NCBI RefSeq assembly: GCF_020387415.1
Contig: NZ_JAGWCB010000008.1
Location: 62,001 to 126,000 of the forward strand
DNA: 64,000 nt
DNA from: Ideonella benzenivorans
GTDB lineage: Bacteria > Pseudomonadota > Gammaproteobacteria > Burkholderiales > Burkholderiaceae_C
Direction: 5' to 3'
Shown here one piece after another: positions 8,542 through 17,835 of this stretch. Position 1 is the first letter of the stretch. Every line of letters starts with the position of its first letter. The position numbers and the translations under genes were made by a program. Below the pieces are notes generated by a model, which was not told the origin of the DNA, searched no databases, and saw only the letters and a list, made by a program, of their open reading frames with translations.

Positions 8542-10202
8542 GCGTGGCGGGCACGACACCGGCTGGCCGGCTGAGCCGCATCGAGTGGCTGGGCCTGGCC
8601 GGGCTGCTGCTGGTGCTGGCGCTGTGGGCGCTGGGCGCCACACCGCTGTTCGATGTGGACGAGGGCGCCTTCAGCGAGGCCACGCGCGAGATGCTCACGC
8701 ATGGCGACTGGCTGCACACCACGCTCAACGGCGAGCCGCGCTTTGACAAGCCCATCGGCGTGTACTGGCTGCAGGCCCTCAGTGTCAGCCTGTTCGGCGT
8801 GCGCGAGTTCGCCTTCCGGCTGCCGTCGGCGCTGTCGGCCTGGGGCTGGTCGCTGGCATTGGTGGCGTTTGCGCTGCCGCGCCTGGGGCGCCAGGTGGCG
8901 GTGGGCGCCGGGGTGATCCTGGCCACCTCGCTGGGCGTGCTGGCCATCGGCCGGGCTGCGACGGCCGATGCGCTGCTCAATCTGCTGCTCACCCTGACCG
9001 CGCTGGACGCCTGGCGCTGGCTGGAGGCGCAGAACCGCGGTGAGGCGGGCAGGGCGCCGCTGCGCCGGGCCTATGCCTGGATGGGCCTGGGGTTGCTGGT
9101 CAAGGGGCCGGTGGCGGTGGTGGTGCCCGGTGCGGCGCTGGTGCTGTGGCTGGCCGTGTCGCTGCCGTGGCGCGAGGCGCTGCGTCGCCTGGGGCGCGCG
9201 GCGGGCGATGGCTGGGGCTGGGTGCTGCTGCTGGGCATCGCCGTGCCCTGGTACGCCTATGAACTGCACCGCGACGGCCAGGCCTTCATCGACGGTTTCC
9301 TGATCCGTCACAACCTGGCGCGCTACAGCAGCCCGCTGGAGAAGCACGGCGGCAGCCTGGGCTATTACTTCGTGGTGCTGCCGCTGCTGCTGCTGCCCTG
9401 GGCGCCGCTGCTGGCCAGCGTGCTGGCGCGGGTGCGCAGCCACTGGGCCGACCCGATGCAGCGCTACATGCTGCTGTGGGGCGGCTTCGTGCTGGTGTTC
9501 TTCTCGCTCTCGGGCACCAAGCTGCCGCACTACGTGCTGTATGGCGCCACGCCCTTCGTGCTGCTGATGGCCATGGCCCTGACCCGGGCCGGCACTGGCA
9601 TGCGGGCGGCCTTGACGGCGTGTCTGTTGCTGCTGCTGGCACTGCTGTGCGGCACCGCCGCCACGCTGCCGCACTGGGCGCCGGGCGTGGTGCAGCACCC
9701 GCTCTACCGCGCGCTGTTGGGGGGCCAGCAGGCCTCGCCCTGGCTGGTCTGGATCAGCGGGCTGGCGGCGCTGGCCGTGCTGTTCCTGATGACGCAGGGC
9801 AGTTGGCCGCGCTTCACGCTGGCCTGGCGCAGCGGGGCGTCCGCGGTGCTGGTGGCGGCGGTGTGCCTGGGCGTGGCCCTGCCGTGGTGGGGCAACCTGT
9901 TGCAAGGGCCGATCCAGCGGGCCGCCGAGGTGGCCCGCCAGCGGCATGAGCCGGCGGTGCAATGGGGGCTGCACCAGCCCAGCTTCGCGGTCTACCGCGA
10001 GCAGGAAACGCCGCGCCGGGCCCCGCGCGATGGGGAGCTGGCGCTGGTGCGGATGGACCAGCTGCCCGCCCAGATGGCCCAGGTGGGGGGGCGCTTCAGC
10101 CTGCTCTATGTCGAGCGCGGCTACGGGCTGATCCTGTGGCGGGCCACCACCGCACCCGCCGAGCCCTCGGTGGCGCAGGGGCCGTCGACGACGGCGCCCT
10201 GA
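8538..10202 (+). CDS. ArnT-like GT39 glycosyltransferase
   Basis: A 554-residue polytopic membrane protein of the ArnT/PMT family. It should use an undecaprenyl-phosphate sugar in the periplasm to glycosylate lipid A or another envelope acceptor. The first periplasmic loop carries the family signature FDVDEGAFSEATREM and PRFDKPIGVYWLQ with the catalytic Asp/Glu residues. About ten hydrophobic segments follow, and the C-terminal part is mostly periplasmic. ATG 8538 overlaps the stop of the GT2 gene; a GTG at 8529 is an unlikely alternative. Together the GT2 and GT39 genes form a complete sugar-to-lipid then lipid-to-acceptor relay. Confidence 0.88.
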   Translation: MSVAGTTPAGRLSRIEWLGLAGLLLVLALWALGATPLFDVDEGAFSEATREMLTHGDWLHTTLNGEPRFDKPIGVYWLQALSVSLFGVREFAFRLPSALSAWGWSLALVAFALPRLGRQVAVGAGVILATSLGVLAIGRAATADALLNLLLTLTALDAWRWLEAQNRGEAGRAPLRRAYAWMGLGLLVKGPVAVVVPGAALVLWLAVSLPWREALRRLGRAAGDGWGWVLLLGIAVPWYAYELHRDGQAFIDGFLIRHNLARYSSPLEKHGGSLGYYFVVLPLLLLPWAPLLASVLARVRSHWADPMQRYMLLWGGFVLVFFSLSGTKLPHYVLYGATPFVLLMAMALTRAGTGMRAALTACLLLLLALLCGTAATLPHWAPGVVQHPLYRALLGGQQASPWLVWISGLAALAVLFLMTQGSWPRFTLAWRSGASAVLVAAVCLGVALPWWGNLLQGPIQRAAEVARQRHEPAVQWGLHQPSFAVYREQETPRRAPRDGELALVRMDQLPAQMAQVGGRFSLLYVERGYGLILWRATTAPAEPSVAQGPSTTAP

Positions 10203-10254
10203 GTCGGCACCTGCGCCGTGGCCGGGAGGCGGCGGCACAGGGCGTTGCGGTCGC

Positions 10255-10899
10255 TCAGAGCGACCAGGCGAACACCAGGCCGGTGTAGTTCACGCCGTTG
10301 TTGGGCTTCTTGATGTCGGCGTTGCTGATGTGGCGCCACTGCAGGCCCACGCGCCACTGGCCGCCACCGTCCACCAGGTTCAGGCCCAGGTGGTCGGAGA
10401 ACTGGAAGTTGCTGCCCTTCTGGCGGTCGCCGATGTTGACCTCGCTGAGCCAGGCCGGGCCGATGCCGAATTCCACCTCCCACTTGTGGCTGGCGAAGGC
10501 CGGGTGCTGCCAGTGCACCAGCGGCACCACGGCCACGTCCCAGGCGGAGGTGGCGCCGCTGACGTCGCCGCGGGTGCTCCAGTGGCCGACCGAGAAGTTG
10601 GTCTGGTGGCTCAGCGACCAGCTGCCGGCGTTGAGCATGTGGCAGTCGCCATAGGCGGCGCCGGCCGACACCAGGTTCAGCTCATGGTCGTGGGCCACAT
10701 TGCCGCGCAGCTGCCAGCGGGCGCCGCTGCAGTCGGTGAACGGAGCGCCTTCCCAGGCCGCATAGGCCCAGGAGGCGAGGGTGCCGCCCACGGCCAGGGC
10801 GCGCAGCGCATTCTGGTCCTTGGCTTCGGCATGGGCAGTGCCCAGGCTGCCGATCAGGGCGAGCGCGGCCAGGGCGGTTCGGGAGGCGGTGTGTTTCAT
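10255..10899 (-). CDS. PagL-like acyloxyacyl hydrolase (lipid A 3-O-deacylase family) with altered catalytic acid
   Basis: A 214-residue outer-membrane beta-barrel precursor with a clear signal peptide (ALAALALIGSLGTAHA). The C-terminal motif WRHISNADIKKPNNGVN corresponds to the PagL active-site region. In Pseudomonas aeruginosa PagL the triad is His126, Ser128 and Glu140, with the Glu 14 residues after the His. Here His and Ser are kept but the position of the Glu is Asn. The protein ends in the aromatic-rich strand LVFAWSL, as expected for a barrel. It faces the ArnT-like gene convergently and fits a lipid A remodelling cluster. I chose ATG 10899 (MKHTAS) over the in-frame ATG 10908. The family is secure; activity is uncertain. 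Confidence 0.8.
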   Translation of the reverse strand: MKHTASRTALAALALIGSLGTAHAEAKDQNALRALAVGGTLASWAYAAWEGAPFTDCSGARWQLRGNVAHDHELNLVSAGAAYGDCHMLNAGSWSLSHQTNFSVGHWSTRGDVSGATSAWDVAVVPLVHWQHPAFASHKWEVEFGIGPAWLSEVNIGDRQKGSNFQFSDHLGLNLVDGGGQWRVGLQWRHISNADIKKPNNGVNYTGLVFAWSL

Positions 10900-11034
10900 G
10901 CCGCCCATTCTGCCAGCGCACTGTCGGCCATCCCCTGTTTGCAGGGCATGGCCCGGGCCCCGGCCGGTTTACAACCCTGGGGTTCACCCGGATGGGTCCG
11001 GCACGCTGCCCTGTGTGGGCATCGTCCGACACCG

Positions 11035-11061
11035 GGTCCCGCTGTCGGCCGACAGGGGACC
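11035..11061. repeat. 27-bp near-perfect palindrome upstream of esterase gene
   Basis: GGTCCC (11035-11040) and GGGACC (11056-11061) flank the perfect 14-bp palindrome CTGTCGGCCGACAG (11042-11055), with one unpaired G at 11041. It lies 58 bases before the esterase ATG, in the intergenic region shared with the divergent pagL-like gene. It may be an operator or a 5' leader hairpin. No U-tract follows, so it is not a terminator. Confidence 0.6.
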
Positions 11062-11118
11062 TCCCGCGTTGAATCTAGCATCTGTGTACCCGCCCAACTC
11101 TCCCATGGAGCGAAACTC

Positions 11119-12117
11119 ATGAACCGTCGTTTGATCCGATCGCTGGCCGGCGTGGCCCTGCTGGCCACCCTGGCCGCCTGTGGTGGGGGGAGCAGCGACA
11201 ACAGCCTGACCACTGTCAGCAGCGACACCTTGGTCACCACGCAGGTGGCCGGCTACCCGCATTCGGTGAACATCTATGTGCCGGTTGGCGCCACCCGGGC
11301 CATCGTGGTGTTGCACGGTGGCGGCGGGACCAACACCGGCATTTCTCAGCAGTTGGACATGACCACGTCTTCGGTAGCGTCGACCGCGACCGTGAACTGG
11401 TCGTGGCTGGAAGCCAACAAGGTGATCCTGGTGTTCCCGCAGGGGCAGCACATCGACGGCGCCACGGCGGGCACCTGGTCCAACTGGGCGATGAAATCCG
11501 GCCAGGATGACGTGGGCTTCCTGAAGGCCCTGGCCAGCCAGCTGCGCAGCACCTACGGCATCTCCAACATCGCGCTGATGGGCCACTCGATGGGCGGGGC
11601 GATGGCCAACCGGATGTGGTGCGAGCAACCCGACACCTTCAATGCCTACATCGCGCTGGCGGGCCCCGCCTCCGAGCATTTCGATCAGTCCGGTTCGGAC
11701 GCCTGCAAGCCGACCACCGTCGTTCCGCCCTACCTGAGCATCAGCGGGGACAATGACCCGGTGATGCAGACGGCCAATGGCCACTGGAGTGATTACCACT
11801 GGATCATCGATCCCTTGGTCGAATGGGCTGCCGGTAGCAGCGGTGCGTTCCTGGACGGCACGATGCTGGGGGAATGGCCGCAGCAGCAGGTCCGCGTGAG
11901 CCAGCGCTGTGGCGAGTCGCTGACGACTTCCAGCGCGGCGCAGGTGTCTGGCAACGTGACGACCTGGTCCAACTGCAGCGGCTCGATGGTCATCAAGAAG
12001 ATTTCGGGCGCCGTGCACAACGTGGCAGGGCAATCGAACTCGATTTCCGATCAGATGGCCTCCAGCAACCCCACGGTGGTGATGGACGCGGTGATGGACT
12101 TCCTGAACGCCCAGTGA
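11119..12117 (+). CDS. secreted lipoprotein esterase, PHB depolymerase/LpqC-like alpha/beta hydrolase
   Basis: A 332-residue lipoprotein precursor. The N-terminus MNRRLIRSLAGVALLATLAAC is a type II signal peptide with lipobox LAAC. The mature protein has an alpha/beta-hydrolase core: an oxyanion region VVLHGGGGTNTG, the nucleophile elbow GHSMGG, an acid in SGDNDPVM, and a C-terminal histidine in ISGAVHNVAG. These fit the LpqC / poly(3-hydroxybutyrate) depolymerase branch of esterases. The natural substrate cannot be read from the sequence. The gene stands alone between the 27-bp palindrome and a strong terminator (12151-12185). Confidence 0.82.
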   Translation: MNRRLIRSLAGVALLATLAACGGGSSDNSLTTVSSDTLVTTQVAGYPHSVNIYVPVGATRAIVVLHGGGGTNTGISQQLDMTTSSVASTATVNWSWLEANKVILVFPQGQHIDGATAGTWSNWAMKSGQDDVGFLKALASQLRSTYGISNIALMGHSMGGAMANRMWCEQPDTFNAYIALAGPASEHFDQSGSDACKPTTVVPPYLSISGDNDPVMQTANGHWSDYHWIIDPLVEWAAGSSGAFLDGTMLGEWPQQQVRVSQRCGESLTTSSAAQVSGNVTTWSNCSGSMVIKKISGAVHNVAGQSNSISDQMASSNPTVVMDAVMDFLNAQ

Positions 12118-12150
12118 CGCCCGGGGCGGATTCGCCCCTCCCATCCTCGA

Positions 12151-12185
12151 AGCCGGCCGGGCTGCTAAGCTCGGCCGGCTTTTTT
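12151..12185 (+). terminator. rho-independent terminator after esterase gene
   Basis: The stem AGCCGGCCG (12151-12159) pairs with CGGCCGGCT (12172-12180), followed by a T-run to 12185. It separates the esterase from riboflavin synthase. Confidence 0.85.
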
Positions 12186-12206
12186 GCGTTTACAGAGGTT
12201 CCTGCC

Positions 12207-12914
12207 ATGTTCACCGGCATCGTCCAAGGCGTGGCCCGTGTGGCGTCGATCATCGACCGCCCCGGCCTGCGCAGCTTTCGTCTGCAGTTTCCGTCCGGCT
12301 TCGCCCGCGATCTGGCCATCGGGGCCAGCGTGGCCTGCGATGGCGTCTGCCTGACCGTGACCGCGCTACATGGCGACAACGAAGCCGATTTCGACGTGAT
12401 GCAGCAGAGCCTGGGCCTGACCACCCTGGGCGGGCTGGTCGCCGGCAGCGCGATCAACGTGGAGCGGGCTGCCAAGGATGGTGCCGAGATCGGCGGGCAT
12501 CCGCTGTCCGGGCATGTGGACTTCACCGCCACGCTGGCCGAGGTGCGCCAGCCCGAGAACAACCATGTGCTGCGCATCCAGGTGCCCGAGCGCTGGATGC
12601 GCTATGTGTTCGCCAAGGGCTACATCGCCATCAACGGCGCCAGCCTGACGGTGGCCGAGGCGGACCGTCAGGCCGGCTGGTTCGAGGTCTGGCTGATTCC
12701 CGAGACACTGCGCATGACCACCTTCGGCCAGAAGCAGCCGGGGGACCGGCTCAACATCGAGATTGAGCGTTCGACCCAGGTGTTCGTCGACACCGTGCGC
12801 GATGCGCTGGAAGAGCGCCTGGGGCCGCTGATGCCGGCCCTGGAGGCGCTGATGCGCCAGCAGGGCCTGTCGACCGACGCGCTGACCCGGCCGTTGCCCG
12901 CCCCTGAGCGCTGA
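12207..12914 (+). CDS. ribE: riboflavin synthase alpha subunit
   Basis: This enzyme dismutates two molecules of 6,7-dimethyl-8-ribityllumazine to riboflavin in the cytosol. The 235-residue product starts with the invariant MFTGIVQGVARV. It contains the two internally homologous lumazine-binding barrels, each with its own signature: SVACDGVCLTVT and GHPLSGHVDF in the first, YIAINGASLTV in the second. A C-terminal helix for trimer formation (EERLGPLMPALEALMRQQG) follows. The gene sits directly after a terminator with only about 20 bases of leader, so its promoter must overlap that hairpin or lie very close. No other rib gene or FMN riboswitch is visible. In E. coli the same gene is called ribC. 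Confidence 0.95.
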   Translation: MFTGIVQGVARVASIIDRPGLRSFRLQFPSGFARDLAIGASVACDGVCLTVTALHGDNEADFDVMQQSLGLTTLGGLVAGSAINVERAAKDGAEIGGHPLSGHVDFTATLAEVRQPENNHVLRIQVPERWMRYVFAKGYIAINGASLTVAEADRQAGWFEVWLIPETLRMTTFGQKQPGDRLNIEIERSTQVFVDTVRDALEERLGPLMPALEALMRQQGLSTDALTRPLPAPER

Positions 12915-12934
12915 CCGGGTTTTCCGCAGAGGGT

Positions 12935-13008
12935 TGTCCCGGAGGGTGCGGATCAGTGGCAGTGTTCCATGCCGACGCGCCGCCGACGGGGTGTTCCGTT
13001 TCGGTACA
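12935..13008 (+). promoter_or_regulatory. candidate enhancer sites for a sigma-54 activator
   Basis: TGTCCC (12935), TGTTCC (12963) and TGTTCC (12992) recur every 28-29 bases, about three helical turns. The last begins a near-perfect dyad, TGTTCCG-TTT-CGGTACA (12992-13008). The dyad lies about 90-105 bases upstream of the -24/-12 promoter, the usual distance for sigma-54 enhancer sites. Binding by an AcoR-type protein is inferred. Confidence 0.4.
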
Positions 13009-13097
13009 GGGGGATTCCGGAGGCACGCGCACGGGGCGAGGGGGTGGCCGAGGATTTCCCCTCGGAAACCGCCCGGTGGCGTGGGGGAGGGCGGGGC

Positions 13098-13113
13098 TGG
13101 CACAGGGTGTGCA
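13098..13113 (+). promoter_or_regulatory. sigma-54 (-24/-12) promoter of the aldehyde dehydrogenase
   Basis: TGGCACAGGGTGTGCA matches the consensus TGGCACG-N4-TTGCA, with GG and GC dinucleotides at the required 10-base separation. The predicted start is near 13124, leaving a leader of about 64 bases before the ATG at 13188. Confidence 0.65.
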
Positions 13114-13187
13114 GTAGCAGGGCCGTGGTGAGCAGCCGCCGCTGCCCGCTCACCCTGTTCCACAAGCACCTACTCTGGAGACATCTC

Positions 13188-14708
<1,521 letters not shown>

Positions 14709-14728
14709 TCCTTCGTGCGTTCAGGATG

Positions 14729-14751
14729 GGGCGGCTGCGGCCGCCCTTTTT
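14729..14751 (+). terminator. rho-independent terminator between aldehyde dehydrogenase and DUF779 gene
   Basis: GGGCGGC (14729-14735), loop TGCG, GCCGCCC (14740-14746), then T5. It lies 21 bases after the dehydrogenase stop and 28 bases before the DUF779 start, and would limit read-through. Confidence 0.75.
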
Positions 14752-14778
14752 CACATCCTCAGACTGTCAGGGGGGGCG

Positions 14779-15171
14779 ATGGACACCTTGAGCACACCGG
14801 TGGAGCGCGTCGTGGCGTCCCCCGAGGCCCTGGCCCTGCTGGCCCGACTGCGGGACCGGCACGGCGAGGTGATGTTCTACCAGTCGCACGGCTGCTGCGA
14901 TGGCAGCACGCCGATGTGCCTGCGGGTGGGCGAGATGACGCTGGGGCAGGACGATGTGCGCCTGGGCAGCGTGGGCGGGGTGCCCTTCTGGGTGGGCAGC
15001 CGCCAGTTGGCCTATCTGGAGGGCGGGCAGGTGCTGCTGCATGCCAAGCCGGGCGCGCTGGGCACCTTTTCGCTGGAAGATGCCGAGAACATGCATTTCG
15101 TCGCCAGCCAGCGGCTGTGGACCGATGCCGAATGGGCCTGGCTGCAGGCCCACCCGTTGCCCGCCGCGTGA
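14779..15171 (+). CDS. DUF779 protein, aldehyde-dehydrogenase partner
   Basis: A 130-residue small soluble protein of family DUF779 (PF05610). The family hallmark YQSHGCCDGSTPMC is present (about residues 35-48), with two adjacent cysteines and a third Cys that could bind metal or act in redox chemistry. The function is not established; the family is found next to aldehyde dehydrogenases of the AcoD/ExaC type, as here. The C-terminus is convergent with the chemoreceptor gene, 13 bases apart. Expression may depend on partial read-through of the terminator at 14729-14751 or on its own promoter. Confidence 0.85.
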   Translation: MDTLSTPVERVVASPEALALLARLRDRHGEVMFYQSHGCCDGSTPMCLRVGEMTLGQDDVRLGSVGGVPFWVGSRQLAYLEGGQVLLHAKPGALGTFSLEDAENMHFVASQRLWTDAEWAWLQAHPLPAA

Positions 15172-15184
15172 GTGGGACGGGGTC

Positions 15185-16714
15185 TCAGGCCAGCTTGAAG
15201 GTGCCCACCAGGTCCACCAGCCGATGGGCCTGACCCCGCAGGCTCTCGGCGGCCGCGCTGGTCTGCTCCACCAGGGCGGCGTTCTGCTGGGTGCCCTGGT
15301 CGATGCGGGTGACCGCTTCCCCCACCAGGCCCACGCCGCTGCTCTGCTCCTGGCTGGCCCGGCTGATCTCGCCGATGATGTCGGACACCTTGGCGATCGC
15401 CTGCACCACCTCGTCCATGGTCTGCCCGGCCTGGTTCACCTGGGCCGAGCCCTGTTCCACGCGTTCGACGCTGGTCTGGATCAGCTGCTTGATCTCGCGC
15501 GCCGCCTCGGCCGAACGACCGGCCAGGCTGCGCACCTCACTGGCCACGACGGCGAAGCCGCGGCCTTGCTCACCCGCTCGGGCCGCTTCCACGGCGGCAT
15601 TGAGCGCCAGGATGTTGGTCTGGAAGGCGATGCTGTCGATGACGCCGATGATGTCGACGATGCGGTGCGAGGCTTCCTCGATGCCCTTCATCGTGCTCAC
15701 CACACCGGCCACGGCCTGACCCCCCTGGGCCGCCACGTTGCTGGCGTGACCGGCCAGCGCACTGGCTTCACGGGCGCTCTGGGCGTTGTGGCGCACGGCC
15801 GTGTCCAGTTCCTCCATCGAGGAGGCGGTTTCCTGCAGGGAGGCCGCCTGTTGTTCGGTGCGGGTGGCCAGGTCGCTGTTGCCCTGGGCGATCTGGGCGC
15901 TGGCGCTGGCCACCTGCTCGGCATTGCCGCGCACGTCATCCACCAGCCGGCGCAATTGGGCCTGCATGGCCGCCAGTGCCGCCAGCAGCCGGCCGGTCTC
16001 GTCCTGCCCGCGCACCTCGACCGGGTGACGCAGGTCACCGTTGGCCACCGCACGGGCCGCCGCCATCGCCGACTCGATGGGCCGCACCACGTCGCGGCTG
16101 ATGCGCATGCCAATGCCCACCCCCGCCACCGCCGCCAGCAGCATGGCGGCCAGGCTCCAGGCCACGGCGCGTTGCCCCTGGGCATAGGCCTGGGCCGACG
16201 CATCGGCGCTGCGTTGTGCGATCGCGGCCTTGAGCTCCCGCATCAGCCGGGCCGCCTCGCGGTCGATGCCGCGCACGGCCATGTCACCCACCGAGGGCTC
16301 CAGGCCGGCCGCCTGGAACTTCTCCAGACCGGCGCGGTAACCGGCCGCCATCTTCTGGTGCTGCACGATGAAGGCGTCGGCGAGACGGGCCAGGTCGGGG
16401 TTCTGTCGCAGGTCGGATTGCAGCCCCTGCGCCAGGGAGCTGACTTCCTTCTCCTCTTTCTGGAACGCCGTCCAGTGCTTGTCCAGCAGGGCGGCATCCG
16501 AGCCGCGCAACAGCACGTCCTTCCATTCCTGAACCTGTGTCTTGAAGTGGCTTTCCATGGCCGCGGTGCGCCGTTCCTGCGCCACCTGGGCTTGCACGTC
16601 GGTGTGGAAGGTCTGGAGCGCGTGGTGGGCGGTCCAGAGTCCGGCGAAGCCGGCCAGCAAGGTCAGCAGCAGGGTGATCGCGAAGGCCAGGGGCAGTTTG
16701 CGGCGCAGGTTCAT
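15185..16714 (-). CDS. methyl-accepting chemotaxis protein
   Basis: A 509-residue transmembrane chemoreceptor. The order is: TM1 (about residues 8-30), a periplasmic four-helix-bundle-type ligand domain (about 31-185), TM2 (about 186-208), HAMP (about 209-262) and the cytoplasmic signalling domain. The hairpin tip is IDSIAFQTNILALNAAVEAA followed by GRGFAVVASEVRSLAGRSA, which contacts CheA and CheW. Methylation helices flank it. No C-terminal NWETF-like CheR-binding pentapeptide is seen; the protein ends in TFKLA. The ligand cannot be inferred. No che gene is adjacent, so this is a dispersed receptor. Confidence 0.94.
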   Translation of the reverse strand: MNLRRKLPLAFAITLLLTLLAGFAGLWTAHHALQTFHTDVQAQVAQERRTAAMESHFKTQVQEWKDVLLRGSDAALLDKHWTAFQKEEKEVSSLAQGLQSDLRQNPDLARLADAFIVQHQKMAAGYRAGLEKFQAAGLEPSVGDMAVRGIDREAARLMRELKAAIAQRSADASAQAYAQGQRAVAWSLAAMLLAAVAGVGIGMRISRDVVRPIESAMAAARAVANGDLRHPVEVRGQDETGRLLAALAAMQAQLRRLVDDVRGNAEQVASASAQIAQGNSDLATRTEQQAASLQETASSMEELDTAVRHNAQSAREASALAGHASNVAAQGGQAVAGVVSTMKGIEEASHRIVDIIGVIDSIAFQTNILALNAAVEAARAGEQGRGFAVVASEVRSLAGRSAEAAREIKQLIQTSVERVEQGSAQVNQAGQTMDEVVQAIAKVSDIIGEISRASQEQSSGVGLVGEAVTRIDQGTQQNAALVEQTSAAAESLRGQAHRLVDLVGTFKLA

Positions 16715-16928
16715 GGCAGAGGCTCTCGAGGGCTGGGTTCGACATGCAGGCTCCGGCATGTTGCCGCGCTGGGGGCGCACCAAGACAGCAAGGAAACGGG
16801 GGAAGAGGGCCTTGTTCGGGTCATTGAGGCCGACGGGTTCCGCCCGACGGGGGATGGGACTCCCCCTGTCGGCGGGATGCGCCGGGCGCATGGCTTCTCT
16901 AGCCTGGGGTTTTCGCTGGAGAACGCCT

Positions 16929-17798
16929 GTGAAATCGCGTCTACCGCTGTCCCAAGCACTGGTCTGGTCCCCGTTGTGGGCCGCGGGGGTCTGGCTGCCC
17001 ACCGCGGTGCTGGCCGCGCAGGCACCGCCCGATCTGCTGCTGGCACGGGATTGGCCCGCTTCGGCGACACCCGCCGGCTTCCTGGTCAGCGAGAAATTCG
17101 ACGGGGTGCGCGCCTTGTGGGATGGCCAGCACCTGCGGTTTCGGGGCGGTGGCGTGGTGGCGGCACCGGCCTGGTTCCTGGCCCGCTTGCCCGCCCGGCC
17201 CCTGGATGGCGAGCTGTGGCTGGGCTACGGCCGCTTTGACGAGGTCTCGGCCCTGCTGCGGCGGGCCGATCCGGACGACCTGGGCTGGCGGGCCCTGCAG
17301 TTCCGGGTGTTCGAGTTGCCGGGCGCTCCCGGCAGCTTCGCCGCGCGGGCGCAGCAGATCGAAGCCCTGGTGGCCGAGACGGCCTGGCCTCAGCTGGTCG
17401 CGGTCGCCCAGCAACCGCTGGCCGACCTGACGGCCCTGCGGCAGCGGCTGGCGGCGGTGCTGGCCGCCGGCGGGGAGGGGCTGGTGCTGCACCGGGCGGA
17501 CGCCCCCTATGTCACCGGCCGGGTCGAGGTGCTCTACAAGCTCAAGCCGGTGCAGGACGGCGAGGCCGTGGTGATCGGCCATCTGCCGGGCCGCGGCAAG
17601 TACGAAGGGCTGGTGGGGGCCTTGCGGGTGCGGGACGAGACCGGTCAGGTCTTTCTGCTGGGCAGTGGCCTGAGCGATGCCCAGCGCCGCCAGCCACCGG
17701 CCGTGGGCACCCGGGTCACCTACAGCTGGCGGGGCCGGACAGCCACCGGTCTGCCCCGCTTTGCCACGCTGCTGCGGGTGCGCGAGCCGGGGCTTTGA
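16929..17798 (+). CDS. ATP-dependent DNA ligase, LigE-type with signal peptide
   Basis: A 289-residue minimal ATP-dependent DNA ligase. The catalytic lysine motif is SEKFDGVRA, followed by the nucleotidyltransferase motifs DGELWLG, GEGLVLHR and VLYKLKPVQD; an OB-fold C-terminal half ends in VTYSWRG. The first about 36 residues form a signal peptide (VWSPLWAAGVWLPTAVLAAQA), so the enzyme is probably periplasmic like LigE, linked in other bacteria to processing of incoming DNA. The start is GTG 16929, which gives a positively charged MKSR signal start. It lies 37 bases before sbcB on the same strand, making an unusual ligase-exonuclease pair. Confidence 0.88.
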   Translation: MKSRLPLSQALVWSPLWAAGVWLPTAVLAAQAPPDLLLARDWPASATPAGFLVSEKFDGVRALWDGQHLRFRGGGVVAAPAWFLARLPARPLDGELWLGYGRFDEVSALLRRADPDDLGWRALQFRVFELPGAPGSFAARAQQIEALVAETAWPQLVAVAQQPLADLTALRQRLAAVLAAGGEGLVLHRADAPYVTGRVEVLYKLKPVQDGEAVVIGHLPGRGKYEGLVGALRVRDETGQVFLLGSGLSDAQRRQPPAVGTRVTYSWRGRTATGLPRFATLLRVREPGL

Positions 17799-17835
17799 CG
17801 GTGGCGCCGAGAGCGCCGTGGGGTATCGTGCGGGC

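Noticed and set aside
12969-13187. N-terminal extension of the aldehyde dehydrogenase frame by 73 codons
   Set aside because: The extension covers the sigma-54 promoter, is Arg/Gly rich, and family members start at the MLYALPG-type position.
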